50,241 bases of DNA from Sphingomonadaceae bacterium (GTDB lineage Bacteria; Pseudomonadota; Alphaproteobacteria; Sphingomonadales; Sphingomonadaceae): the NCBI GenBank assembly GCA_947473355.1, contig CANJCQ010000023.1:1-50241 (forward strand), in the 5' to 3' direction. Made by a program: the position numbers and the translations under genes. A model generated the notes under the pieces. It made no database searches, had not been told where the DNA came from, and saw only the letters and a program-made list of their open reading frames with translations. Positions 23,743 to 32,065 of the stretch are shown here, one piece after another (the first letter of the stretch is position 1; each line of letters begins with the position of its first letter).

Positions 23743-25671
23743 ATGGCTATCAAACGTCGTGACTTTCTCGATGGCGTAGCCATGGCAATCGACGCCGGGG
23801 TGACGCCGGCCAGCCTGTTCCTCGCCGCCTGCGCTCCGGGCAAGGGTGCCAGCGAAGAAACGGGTCAGGCCAATGCTTCGGGCGCGCCGGAACCCTTTCC
23901 GCCAAGGCGTAGCGGCATGCGCGGCAGCCATGCGGGCGCCTTCGAAGTGGCGCATCAGATCCGAGACGGGGCGGAATTTCGCGTGGCAAGCGAGCCGATT
24001 GAAGACACATTCGATCTGGTCATTGTCGGCTCGGGGATCAGCGGGCTGGCCGCGGCATATTTCCACCGCAAGCGCCATCCCGAAGCACGCGTGCTGCTGC
24101 TCGATTGCCACGACGATTTCGGCGGCCACGCCAAGCGCAACGAGTTCGATGCGGGTGGCAACATGCTGATCGGCTGTGGCGGCACTGAGGCGTTGCAATC
24201 ACCGAAGAGCCTCTACAGCGAGACCGCCATGGGCCTGCTGAAAGAGCTGGGCATCGATATCGCCCGCTTCGAGACGGCCTTTGATCGCGATCACTATCCG
24301 GGGCGCGGGATGAGCCGGGCAGTCTTCTTCAAAAAGGAGACCTTCGGGCAGGACAAGCTGGTCACTGGCAGCCCGTGGCTGGGCGTCGCCGAAGACCTCG
24401 ACGAAAAGCGCCTCAATGCCCGCCCGCTCAAAGAGTTCCTTGCCGACTTCCCGCTTTCCGAGGCAGGCAAAGCGCAGATTACCGCGCTGTTCACCGAGAA
24501 GCGCAATTTCTGGCCGGGCAAGAAGCAGGCCGAGGTCGAACATGCGATCGCCCATGTGAGCTATCACGACTTCCTGCGTGACCAGTGGAAAATTTCTCCC
24601 GACGTGATCGCCTGCTTCCGGAACAACAGCTGCGATTTCTTTGCCGTCGGCATCGGCGGGGTCTCGGCCAAGGATGCCTATGAGACCGGCTATCCCGGCT
24701 TCCAGGGGCTGAAACTGGCGCGTAGCGAAGCGGCGGCGGCCGAAGTCGACGAGCCCTATATCTACCACTTCCCCGACGGCAACGCCTCGATCGCGCGGCT
24801 GCTGGTGCGCAAGCTGATCCCCGGCATCGCGCCCGGCGAAACCATGGACGACATTGTCCTCGCCAAATTCGACTACGCCAAGCTCGATATCCCCGAGAAC
24901 AAGGTCCGCATCCGCCAGAGCTCAACCGTAGCCCGGGTCGAGCAATATGCCGATGGCTCGGTCGACATCGGCTATGTCAAGGCAGGCAAGACCCTGCGGG
25001 TGCGCACCAAAGCCTGCATCATGGCCTGCTACAACATGATGATCCCCTATGTGCTGCAAGGCCTGCCCGCGCCGCAGGGCGAGGCGCTGCACCGCAATGT
25101 CAAAGGGCCGCTGACCTATACCAATGTGCTGCTGCGAAACTGGCAGGCGTGGGACAAGCTCAAGGTCCATTCGATCACCAACCCCTCGGGCTTCTTCTCG
25201 CTGCTCAAGCTCGACTATCCGGTGTCGATGGGCGGCTACCAGTTCTCGGCCGATCCCTCGCAGCCGATCGTGGCCCATCTGGTGCATGTGCCGACCGTGC
25301 CCGATGCCGGACCGGGCCTGGCCGACAAATACCGCGCCGCGCGGATGAAGCTGTTCGGCATGACATTCGCGGATTTCGAGAAAAACATCCGCGACGAGCT
25401 GACCCGCATGCTCGGCCCCGGCGGGTTCGATGCGGACAAGGACATCCTTGGCATCACGGTCAACCGCTGGTCCCACGGCTATGCCTATTATCCGACCGCG
25501 CTCTATGACGACATCGATACGAAAGAGTTCCCCGAGGAAGTGGCGCGGCGCAAACTGGGCAATGTCGCAATTGCGGGCAGCGATGCCGGCTGGGATGCCT
25601 ATACCCACACCGCCATCGATCAGGCGTGGCGGGCAGTGGAAGAGCTGAACGGGGCAGGCAAGGCCGGTTAG
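23743..25671 (+). CDS. Tat-exported FAD/NAD(P)-binding amine-oxidase-like protein
   Basis: A 642-residue flavoprotein. The N-terminus MAIKRRDFLDGVAMAIDAG is a twin-arginine signal, so it is exported folded, and Cys in FLAACAPGKG could be a lipid-attachment site. The dinucleotide fold is LVIVGSGISGLAAAYFHRKR, followed by DCHDDFGGHAKRNEF and GCGGTEALQSPKSLYS. The C-terminal FAD part includes IAGSDAGWDAYTHTAIDQAW. The family is often annotated only as NAD(P)-binding protein. A GTG 9 bases upstream (23734, overlapping the regulator stop) is a possible start. The substrate is unknown. It is likely controlled by the XRE gene before it. Confidence 0.82.
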   Translation: MAIKRRDFLDGVAMAIDAGVTPASLFLAACAPGKGASEETGQANASGAPEPFPPRRSGMRGSHAGAFEVAHQIRDGAEFRVASEPIEDTFDLVIVGSGISGLAAAYFHRKRHPEARVLLLDCHDDFGGHAKRNEFDAGGNMLIGCGGTEALQSPKSLYSETAMGLLKELGIDIARFETAFDRDHYPGRGMSRAVFFKKETFGQDKLVTGSPWLGVAEDLDEKRLNARPLKEFLADFPLSEAGKAQITALFTEKRNFWPGKKQAEVEHAIAHVSYHDFLRDQWKISPDVIACFRNNSCDFFAVGIGGVSAKDAYETGYPGFQGLKLARSEAAAAEVDEPYIYHFPDGNASIARLLVRKLIPGIAPGETMDDIVLAKFDYAKLDIPENKVRIRQSSTVARVEQYADGSVDIGYVKAGKTLRVRTKACIMACYNMMIPYVLQGLPAPQGEALHRNVKGPLTYTNVLLRNWQAWDKLKVHSITNPSGFFSLLKLDYPVSMGGYQFSADPSQPIVAHLVHVPTVPDAGPGLADKYRAARMKLFGMTFADFEKNIRDELTRMLGPGGFDADKDILGITVNRWSHGYAYYPTALYDDIDTKEFPEEVARRKLGNVAIAGSDAGWDAYTHTAIDQAWRAVEELNGAGKAG

Positions 25672-25737
25672 CGGCGAAATTGTTACGCGTAGCCACTGCG
25701 AGCGAGCGAGCGGAAATGGCCGCGATGGGGGAATGAA

Positions 25738-26979
25738 ATGTCAATTGCAGCGGTGACCTTGCTCGCCTTGCTCGCGGCCATTGTGCTGTCGATGGTATCG
25801 CGCCTTAACATTGGCCTGCTGGCGATCGCCATGGCCTGGATTATCGGCGTTTATGTTGCCGGGGGTAAGCCCGATAGCGTGATGGCGGGTTTCCCGGTCG
25901 ATCTGTTCCTGACCCTGTCGGGGGTATGTTTCATGTTCGCCATCGCCGAACTCAACGGCACTTTTCCCGCGCTGGCCGGGCGGCTGATGGGCAGCACGGG
26001 GCGCAACCGGGCGGTGATCCCGCTCGGCTTCTTCGTCAGCGCGATGGCGATTTCCGCAGTCGGACCGGGGGCCATCGCCAGCGTCGCGCTGATCGTGCCT
26101 ATGGCCGCTGCAATCGGCAAGCGGACGCAGATCCCGCCCATGCTGACCGCGCTGATGGTGGCGAACGGCGCGAATGCCGGCAATCTGTCTCCCATCAGTG
26201 CAGTTGGCGTGATTGCCAATTCGCGAATGGCTGCCGCGGGCCTTGACGGGCATGAAACTTCGGTGATGCTGGCAAACCTGCTGGCGCACGCTCTGGTTTC
26301 GTTGGTCGCCTGGGCATGGTTCCTGCCGAAGCTGCGCGCTGCGAACGCGGCGCCTGCGGTGGAGGTCGATGGCCCCGGGAGCGCCGAGCTGACCCGCGCT
26401 CAGATACTGACCCTGGCCGTGTTGGCGGCGTGGATCTTCGGCGTCATCTTTTTCAAGGCCAGTCTTGCGTTTTCCGCCTACGCCGCAGGCGTGGCGCTGA
26501 TCCTGCTTCGCGTCGGACAGGAGAAGGCAGCCATCGCCCGGATGCCTTGGGAAATCCTGCTGATGGTCTGCGGCGTCGCAACGCTCGTTGCCCTGGTCCA
26601 GGCCCATGGCGGCACCGAACTGTTCAGTTCGCTGATCGCGCGCGTCGCTGGTCCGGAGTCGATCTATGGGGTTATCGCTTTCGCCACCGGCGTGATTTCC
26701 ACCTACAGCAGCACCTCGGGCGTGGTCCTGCCGGTGTTTCTTCCGATGGTTCCCAGCCTTGCCAGCGCCACGGGGGCCAGTGATCCGCTGGCTATCGCGC
26801 TTTCGATCAACATCGGCTCGGCGCTGGTCGATGTTTCGCCGCTGTCGACGCTCGGTGCGCTGTGCGTCGCAGCGCTCGGCGAAGGTGACGCGAAGCTCTA
26901 TTTCAAGCTGCTGGCCTGGGGACTGGCCATGGCCGTCGTCGGTGCGGTCTTGTGTCAGGTCGGAGCGCTGTTGGTCTGA
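25738..26979 (+). CDS. SLC13/MatC-type dicarboxylate permease
   Basis: A 413-residue membrane protein with about 11-12 hydrophobic segments. The opening block (LLALLAAIVLSMVSRLNIGL, then IIGVYVAGGKPDSVMAGFPV, FLTLSGVCFMFAIAELNGT) matches the MatC N-terminal domain. MVANGANAGNLSPISAVGVI and TYSSTSGVVLPVFLPMVPSL are transporter signatures of the ion-transporter superfamily. It probably brings in a malonate-like or other dicarboxylate. The start ATG 25738 has GGGGGAA 4-5 bases upstream. It follows the flavoprotein gene by 66 bases and may be cotranscribed. Confidence 0.8.
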   Translation: MSIAAVTLLALLAAIVLSMVSRLNIGLLAIAMAWIIGVYVAGGKPDSVMAGFPVDLFLTLSGVCFMFAIAELNGTFPALAGRLMGSTGRNRAVIPLGFFVSAMAISAVGPGAIASVALIVPMAAAIGKRTQIPPMLTALMVANGANAGNLSPISAVGVIANSRMAAAGLDGHETSVMLANLLAHALVSLVAWAWFLPKLRAANAAPAVEVDGPGSAELTRAQILTLAVLAAWIFGVIFFKASLAFSAYAAGVALILLRVGQEKAAIARMPWEILLMVCGVATLVALVQAHGGTELFSSLIARVAGPESIYGVIAFATGVISTYSSTSGVVLPVFLPMVPSLASATGASDPLAIALSINIGSALVDVSPLSTLGALCVAALGEGDAKLYFKLLAWGLAMAVVGAVLCQVGALLV

Positions 26980-27031
26980 ACCTGCTCCAATTTCGGGGAA
27001 AGATCAGCAATGGAATGGCCGCTACTAGCAG

Positions 27032-27373
27032 CTAGCCTTCCATCGCCTCCACGGCATCCTTCGATGCCTTCAGATCCGCGCCCGTCGCCGCGCGATAGAG
27101 CTTGATCGCCTCGATCTTGTTCCCATTCCGCAGCGCCGCTGCAACCGCGCTCATGCTGTCGGGCGAAATCGCAGCCGAAGAGGACTGATCCGGGGTGGAT
27201 TGCGAGGCAGGGGCAGGGCCGCGCACATAGGGCGGCTTGATTGTGGGGATTCCCGGGCCCTGACCGGGCGGCCCCATCAGATCGCGCCCTTCGCGCATAC
27301 GGCTGCCCAGCACAAAGCCCAGCAGCACCAGCAAGGCTGCTCCGCCCAGCAGCACTGCGACCGAAACAGTCAC
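27032..27373 (-). CDS. Membrane protein with L7/L12-like C-terminal domain
   Basis: A 113-residue protein with one N-terminal membrane segment (about residues 2-22, VSVAVLLGGAALLVLLGFVL), a Pro/Ser-rich linker, and a compact C-terminal module ALRNGNKIEAIKLYRAATGA followed by DLKASKDAVEAMEG. That module resembles the C-terminal domain of ribosomal protein L7/L12, seen fused to membrane helices in several proteins of unknown role. The start is GTG 27373, overlapping the upstream stop as GTGA. The open frame to 27472 lies within the neighbour. Confidence 0.7.
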   Translation of the reverse strand: MTVSVAVLLGGAALLVLLGFVLGSRMREGRDLMGPPGQGPGIPTIKPPYVRGPAPASQSTPDQSSSAAISPDSMSAVAAALRNGNKIEAIKLYRAATGADLKASKDAVEAMEG

Positions 27374-27786
27374 GCCAGCCACGTTTCCGGATTGGGCATC
27401 GGCATCTGCTTCTGGGCATTGATCAGGCTCAGCACGCAGCGCACCACCACCAGCACGGCAACCGCGATCCACAACAGGAAGCCGATCAGCACGATCATCA
27501 GGATGAAGCTGATCACCGAGCCGATCAGGCCGATCCAGAATGTGCGGATCAGATATTGATAGTGCGATGTTTCCCAGTCCGCATGCGCCTCGCCTTTCCA
27601 GACATAGGCGAGCACCACGCCGATGATCACTGTGACGCCCAGCACGAAGGACGAAAGATAGAGCGCGCTGATGATGGTCGGATGGTTGAAATCGAATCCC
27701 GATGATTGGCCCTGCGCGGCAGATGGGGGCGGGGCAGATGGGGGCGGCGGGGCAGGGGGCTGGCCCAGTGGTGCTTCATCGCTCAT
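27370..27786 (-). CDS. DUF4870-like membrane protein
   Basis: A 138-residue protein with a Pro-rich cytoplasmic N-terminus (residues 1-30) and three hydrophobic segments (about 40-62, 82-102 and 100-122). The block HADWETSHYQYLIRTFWIGL resembles the conserved part of the DUF4870/Tic20-like family (hydrophobic helices around a His/Gln-rich loop). Function is unknown. The start ATG 27786 opens the small two-gene operon with the L7/L12-like membrane protein. Confidence 0.72.
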   Translation of the reverse strand: MSDEAPLGQPPAPPPPSAPPPSAAQGQSSGFDFNHPTIISALYLSSFVLGVTVIIGVVLAYVWKGEAHADWETSHYQYLIRTFWIGLIGSVISFILMIVLIGFLLWIAVAVLVVVRCVLSLINAQKQMPMPNPETWLA

Positions 27787-28182
27787 GCCTAGTCTCCTTG
27801 GCGGGTCCGGTCGAACAAATGCGTTCTACCTTGATCGCACCGGCAAGTCACGCAAGCAGCGCGGCTTTCATGCTTGCCGCGTTAACTGCACTTGCCAACC
27901 GCATTCGCGCACCCAAGGGTAAGCCCGCGCGCGGCACACCCGGCACCATGGAACACATCCGCACAAAGCCGATGGCCGGGCTGGCGCTTTTCGCGCTGAT
28001 CCTTGCCATGTTCGCAGCATCCCGGCTCAGCAAGGGTCCAGCGGCCCGGTCTGTGCCGAGGCCGTCGCCACGCAGCCTGGCTTCACCGCGCTCACTGCCG
28101 GACCGGGGCCCGCCTGCATCCGTATCCGCCTGCCCTGATCCGGCTTGCTGCATAGCGGCTGCGCGGTTAGCGCTGTGCCGCT
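27787..28182. other. Intergenic region without a convincing gene
   Basis: This 396-base stretch lies between divergent genes and should carry the promoters of the DUF4870-like gene (minus) and the five-gene P450 operon (plus). Open frames cross it on both strands but none has a family match. One frame from ATG 27948 begins with a signal-peptide-like MAGLALFALILAMFAAS and soon becomes Arg/Pro-rich; a different frame then reads GPVCAEAVATQPG up to a TGA, which might be a frameshifted small secreted protein. I cannot support a gene. Confidence 0.45.
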
Positions 28183-29505
28183 ATGACCAAGAGCAACTGT
28201 GATCACTTCACCGGCGATGCCACTGGCCTCGTGGTGCCGGCCCACGGCGATGCATTGCGCGCGGGCGGCGCGGCATGGCTGACAGGGGCCTTCCGCAAGT
28301 TCGGCGCGCTCGCCTCTGACAACGAAGTTACCCGCGTGGTCAGCCTCGAACCCTGCCCCGGCGGCAGCACCGGCGCCAAGTTCTATCTCACGCTCGAATA
28401 TGCCCATGCTGGGCCCGGCCTGCATACCCGCCTGTTCGTCAAGTTCAGCCGCGATTTTGCCGACGCACGCCGCGATGATCGCGGGCGCTGGGAAATGGCC
28501 TCGGAGGCGCGCTTTGCCCCGCTGTCGCGCGCGGCCAGCTTCCCGATTGCCGTGCCTGCCGCCTATTTCGCTGACTATCATGCGCAGAGTGGCACTGGCC
28601 TGATCATCACCGAAAGCGTCGGCTATGGCGAGAACGGCATCGAGCCGCACCGGCGCAAATGCCTCGACCATCTGACACTGGACGACCCGCTGCCGCAATA
28701 CCGGCAAGTGGTCACTGCGCTTGCCCGGCTTGCCGCCTCGCACAAATCAGGACGCCTCGCGCCAGACATCGACGCGCGGTTTCCGTTCAACCCTGCCAGC
28801 GGCTCCGCCGATCCGATCCGCTATGATGAGGCTGCCCTGCAGGCCGAGCTCGAACACTGCTTCGCCTATGCCCGCGACTGCCCGCAGCTGCTGCCCGAAG
28901 CGGTGCGCAGCCCCGAATTCATGGGCCAGCTGGCAAAGGAAGCCCAGCTGATCCGCCGCCACGAAGCGACCATCCAGCGCTTCCTGCAAGGCGACGAGCG
29001 GATGATCGCACTGTGCCACTGGAACGCGCATATCGACAATTGCTGGTTCTGGCGCGACACGTCTGGCGAACTCCACTGCGGGCTTATTGACTGGGGCCGG
29101 GTCGGCCAGATCACGTTCGGCTCGGCGCTGTGGGGCGGGCTCAGCGCAGCGCACCACGATGTATGGGACTATCACCTCGAAGAACTGCTGGCGCTGTTCT
29201 GCGCGGAATATGCGGCAGGTGGCGGCCCTGTGATCACTGTGGAGGAGCTGACTTTCCACTTGCGTGTCCACCTCGCCGCTATGGGCGTCGCCCGCATGCT
29301 GGCCTTCCCCGAGACGATCCGCTTCCGCCTGCCAAGCTGCATCAAGGCCAGCGGACCGTTCGATCCGATGTTCGAGCCAATTGCCATCGACCCGGCGCGC
29401 AATTCGATGCATATCTATGCCGTGTTCCTTGGATTCTGGCGCAAATACGATGTCGGCGGGGCAGTACGGGAACTCCTGGAGAGGATGGGAGAAAGCGATG
29501 AGTGA
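28183..29505 (+). CDS. APH-type phosphotransferase family protein
   Basis: A 440-residue kinase-fold protein, larger than the kinase at 1504 and of a different subgroup. The catalytic part reads IALCHWNAHIDNCWF, where CHWNAHIDN takes the place of the usual HGDxxxxN (the His-Gly-Asp Asp is replaced by Asn), and the metal Asp is in GLIDWGRVGQITFGS. The upstream nucleotide loop GGSTGAKFYLTLEY is visible. The missing catalytic Asp makes kinase activity uncertain. It begins a tightly packed operon with a SnoaL protein (8-base overlap), P450, SDR and TIM-barrel protein. Confidence 0.78.
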   Translation: MTKSNCDHFTGDATGLVVPAHGDALRAGGAAWLTGAFRKFGALASDNEVTRVVSLEPCPGGSTGAKFYLTLEYAHAGPGLHTRLFVKFSRDFADARRDDRGRWEMASEARFAPLSRAASFPIAVPAAYFADYHAQSGTGLIITESVGYGENGIEPHRRKCLDHLTLDDPLPQYRQVVTALARLAASHKSGRLAPDIDARFPFNPASGSADPIRYDEAALQAELEHCFAYARDCPQLLPEAVRSPEFMGQLAKEAQLIRRHEATIQRFLQGDERMIALCHWNAHIDNCWFWRDTSGELHCGLIDWGRVGQITFGSALWGGLSAAHHDVWDYHLEELLALFCAEYAAGGGPVITVEELTFHLRVHLAAMGVARMLAFPETIRFRLPSCIKASGPFDPMFEPIAIDPARNSMHIYAVFLGFWRKYDVGGAVRELLERMGESDE

Positions 29506-29926
29506 AGCAAACAAACAGGTAGCGCTCAAATTCATCAAGGCGATGGGCAACAACGATCCGGTGGCGGCAGCCGAATGCCTTGCCCCCGATGCGGTGGCCG
29601 TGGCGACTGGCAACAGCCACTTCAAGGGCACTCGCGACGCGCGGATGATGATCGACGGGATCGAGGCGTTCAAGCACCTGATACCGACCGGCCTCGCCTT
29701 CACGGTTCTGAGCGCGGTGGCCGAGGGCGATCAGGTGGCGGTCGAATGCGAAGGCAACGCCACGACCAGCGCCGGCACCGCCTATTGCAACAAATATGTG
29801 TTCTTCATCACACTGCGCGGCGGCAAGATCACCGTGGTCAACGAATATTTCTGCACCGTGCTGGCCAATGAAGTGCTGTGGCCCCTGGCCCAAAGCGCCG
29901 CTGGTCTGGGGGAGACGGCAGCATGA
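29498..29926 (+). CDS. SnoaL/NTF2-like protein
   Basis: A 142-residue cone-shaped alpha+beta barrel protein: MSEANKQVALKFIKAMGNND, then LAPDAVAVATGNSHFKG, GDQVAVECEGNATTSAG and GGKITVVNEYFCTVLANEVL. SnoaL-like proteins act as isomerases, cyclases, hydratases or scaffolds on polyketide, terpenoid and steroid substrates. The start ATG 29498 overlaps the kinase gene by 8 bases, and its stop overlaps the P450 start as ATGA, so all three are coupled. It may process the P450 product; this is inference. Confidence 0.85.
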   Translation: MSEANKQVALKFIKAMGNNDPVAAAECLAPDAVAVATGNSHFKGTRDARMMIDGIEAFKHLIPTGLAFTVLSAVAEGDQVAVECEGNATTSAGTAYCNKYVFFITLRGGKITVVNEYFCTVLANEVLWPLAQSAAGLGETAA

Positions 29927-31155
29927 GCGAGCTCGCTTCCACCCCCGCCCCCGTGCCGGCTCACATCCCGCCCGAGCTCTATTGGGATCACTCGCTGGCC
30001 GAATTCAACAACCAGCTGGACGATCCCTTCATCGCCGCCAGCCGCCTGCTTGAAGGCCCGCCGCTGTTCTGGGCGCGCGAGGCGGTGCACGGCCGCTCCG
30101 GCTGGGTGATCGCCCGCCATGCCTTGCTGCAGGAAGCCTTCATGGACTGGCAGCATTTCAGCAGCGAAGGCGGCATGGACCTGACCTTGATGATGGGCGT
30201 CGACTGGAACCTCAATCCGGTCAACATCGATCCGCCCAAGCACACCGGCTATCGCAAGGTGCTGCTGCCGATGTTCACACCCAAGTCGGTGAACCACATG
30301 GAAGCGGCGGTGCGCGAGACCTGTGACATGCTGATCGCCAAAGTGGCGGAGTCTGCCGAAAACGGGCGCGGCACATGCGACTTCGTCAGCGAATTCGCCA
30401 TGCCCTTCCCGACCTATATCTTCCTGTCGCTGATGGGCATGCCGATCGACATGGCCGGGCAGTTCTTCCAGTGGGAGCAGGACCTGCTCCACGGCACCTC
30501 CATGGAAGGCCGCGTCATCGCCGCGCGCTCGATCCTGGCCTATCTGGAGGGCCACCTCGCCCAGCAGAAGATTGCGCCGGCCACCCCGCTGATGGAAGCC
30601 ATCATGGGGGCGGAGATTGACGGCAAGAAGCTGAACGACGGCGAAGTGCTGGGGATGTTTTACACTTTCTATGTCGGCGGGCTCGATACGGTCTATGCGA
30701 CGATAAGCTGGTCGATGCGCTACATCGCCACCCGCCCGCAGTTCCAGCAATTCCTGCGCGACAATCCCGACAAGCTCAACAAGGCCGTCGACGAGCTGCT
30801 GCGGATGTTCGCGGTGGTCTCGACCCAGCGCCGGGTGACACAGGATATGACATGGAACGGTGTCGAGATGAAAAAGGACGACCTCGTCGTCATGCCGATC
30901 TTCATCGCCTGCCGCGACGCAGATGCCTACCCTAACCCGCACGAGGCCGATCTTGAGCGCAAGACGCAGATGCTGTCCTTCGCCACCGGCCCGCACCTGT
31001 GCCTCGGCATGCATCTGGCGCGGCGGGAAATCCGCATCGCTATCGAGACTTTCCTCGCCCGCTTTGCCAACATCCGCATTCCGGAGGGGCATCACTATAC
31101 TTACCATGCCGGCCCAACCTTCAATGTCGATAGCCTGCCGCTGACCTGGGACTGA
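29923..31155 (+). CDS. Cytochrome P450, P450cam (CYP101)-like
   Basis: A 410-residue soluble P450. The heme ligand motif is SFATGPHLCLG (Cys about 360), with Ala instead of the first Gly of the FGxGxHxCxG consensus. The I-helix reads FYVGGLDTVYATI and the ExxR is DELLRMF. The N-terminus VPAHIPPELYWD and C-terminus SLPLTWD place it with the paralogue at 7882 near P450cam. The start ATG 29923 is coupled to the SnoaL gene; the longer frame to 29878 is inside that gene. It needs a ferredoxin and reductase not encoded in the window. Confidence 0.92.
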   Translation: MSELASTPAPVPAHIPPELYWDHSLAEFNNQLDDPFIAASRLLEGPPLFWAREAVHGRSGWVIARHALLQEAFMDWQHFSSEGGMDLTLMMGVDWNLNPVNIDPPKHTGYRKVLLPMFTPKSVNHMEAAVRETCDMLIAKVAESAENGRGTCDFVSEFAMPFPTYIFLSLMGMPIDMAGQFFQWEQDLLHGTSMEGRVIAARSILAYLEGHLAQQKIAPATPLMEAIMGAEIDGKKLNDGEVLGMFYTFYVGGLDTVYATISWSMRYIATRPQFQQFLRDNPDKLNKAVDELLRMFAVVSTQRRVTQDMTWNGVEMKKDDLVVMPIFIACRDADAYPNPHEADLERKTQMLSFATGPHLCLGMHLARREIRIAIETFLARFANIRIPEGHHYTYHAGPTFNVDSLPLTWD

Positions 31156-31195
31156 AACCCACTTCAGGCAAAAACAGAATAACGGGAGAGATTGC

Positions 31196-32062
31196 ATGAC
31201 TGACGCCAGCGCCCCCTTCGCGGGGGCCCATGCGCTGATCTATGGCGGGGCCAAGGGCATCGGCCGGGCGGTGGCGATGGAATGGGCGCGGCGCGGCGCG
31301 CGGCTTTCCATCGCCGATCTGGCCGAGGATGCCGCCAAGGCCACCGCCGCCGAGATCATTGCTGCGGGCGGCGAGGCCGTGGCGCTCGCGGCCAATGTGC
31401 TGTCGGAAGAATCAATCGCGGCGACGGCATCGGCGGCGGAAAACGCCTTCGGCCCGGTCGATATCGTGATGAACAATGTCGGCGGCATGCTCAATGGCCA
31501 TCCGGAGGACATTCCCTTCGCCGAATGGCACCGGATCATGGACATCAACTATTTTGCTGCCGTGCGTGGCTGCCTGCATTTTCTGCCCAAGTTTCTCGAA
31601 CGCGGCAAAGGCCACATCGTCAACACCGCGAGCTTCGCGGGCCTCTATCCCTATGCTGCCAGCCGCGTTCCTTATGGCGCCGCAAAAGCCGCGATCATTT
31701 CGATGAGCGAAAACCTTGCGGTCTATCTCGAACCGAAGGGCATCCGCGTCTCGTGCCTGATGCCCGGGCCAGTGATGACCCAGGTGATGGATTCGATGAC
31801 CAGCTGGACCGATGATTGCCCGATGCGCGGGCCGGGCACCGAGACCAAACTGCTGCTGCCCGAACAACTGGCCGTGGTGCTGGCTGATGGCATGGCCGAG
31901 GGATGGATTTTCATTCCGTCCGATCCGGTCGCCTTCGACATCATCGTGCGGCACGCGGACGATCCCGACGCGTTCATCCGCAGCAAGATCGCTGAGTTCG
32001 CCAGCGGCGAACGCGGCAATCCGGCGATCCCCGATGCAATCAAAGCCATGATGGGAAATTGA
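31196..32062 (+). CDS. Short-chain dehydrogenase/reductase
   Basis: A 288-residue SDR. The cofactor loop is LIYGGAKGIGRAVAMEWARR, the structural motif NNVGG, and the catalytic Ser...Tyr-x3-Lys is seen in TASFAGLYPYAASRVPYGAAK (Tyr in PYGAAK). It likely oxidises the alcohol formed by the P450 just upstream or a later hydroxy intermediate. The start ATG 31196 has GGGAGAG about 7 bases upstream. It lies 40 bases after the P450 stop and 3 before the TIM-barrel gene. Confidence 0.9.
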   Translation: MTDASAPFAGAHALIYGGAKGIGRAVAMEWARRGARLSIADLAEDAAKATAAEIIAAGGEAVALAANVLSEESIAATASAAENAFGPVDIVMNNVGGMLNGHPEDIPFAEWHRIMDINYFAAVRGCLHFLPKFLERGKGHIVNTASFAGLYPYAASRVPYGAAKAAIISMSENLAVYLEPKGIRVSCLMPGPVMTQVMDSMTSWTDDCPMRGPGTETKLLLPEQLAVVLADGMAEGWIFIPSDPVAFDIIVRHADDPDAFIRSKIAEFASGERGNPAIPDAIKAMMGN

Positions 32063-32065
32063 GCG

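Noticed and set aside
27948..28137. Possible small secreted protein with a frameshift
   Set aside because: A signal-like start (MAGLALFALILAMFAAS) and a plausible tail in another frame (GPVCAEAVATQPG) exist, but no homologue is recognised and no ribosome site is clear; kept only as a note on the intergenic region.
29878..29922. P450 starting at ATG 29878
   Set aside because: The extra 15 residues lie in the SnoaL gene and are not P450-like; ATG 29923 forms an ATGA coupling.
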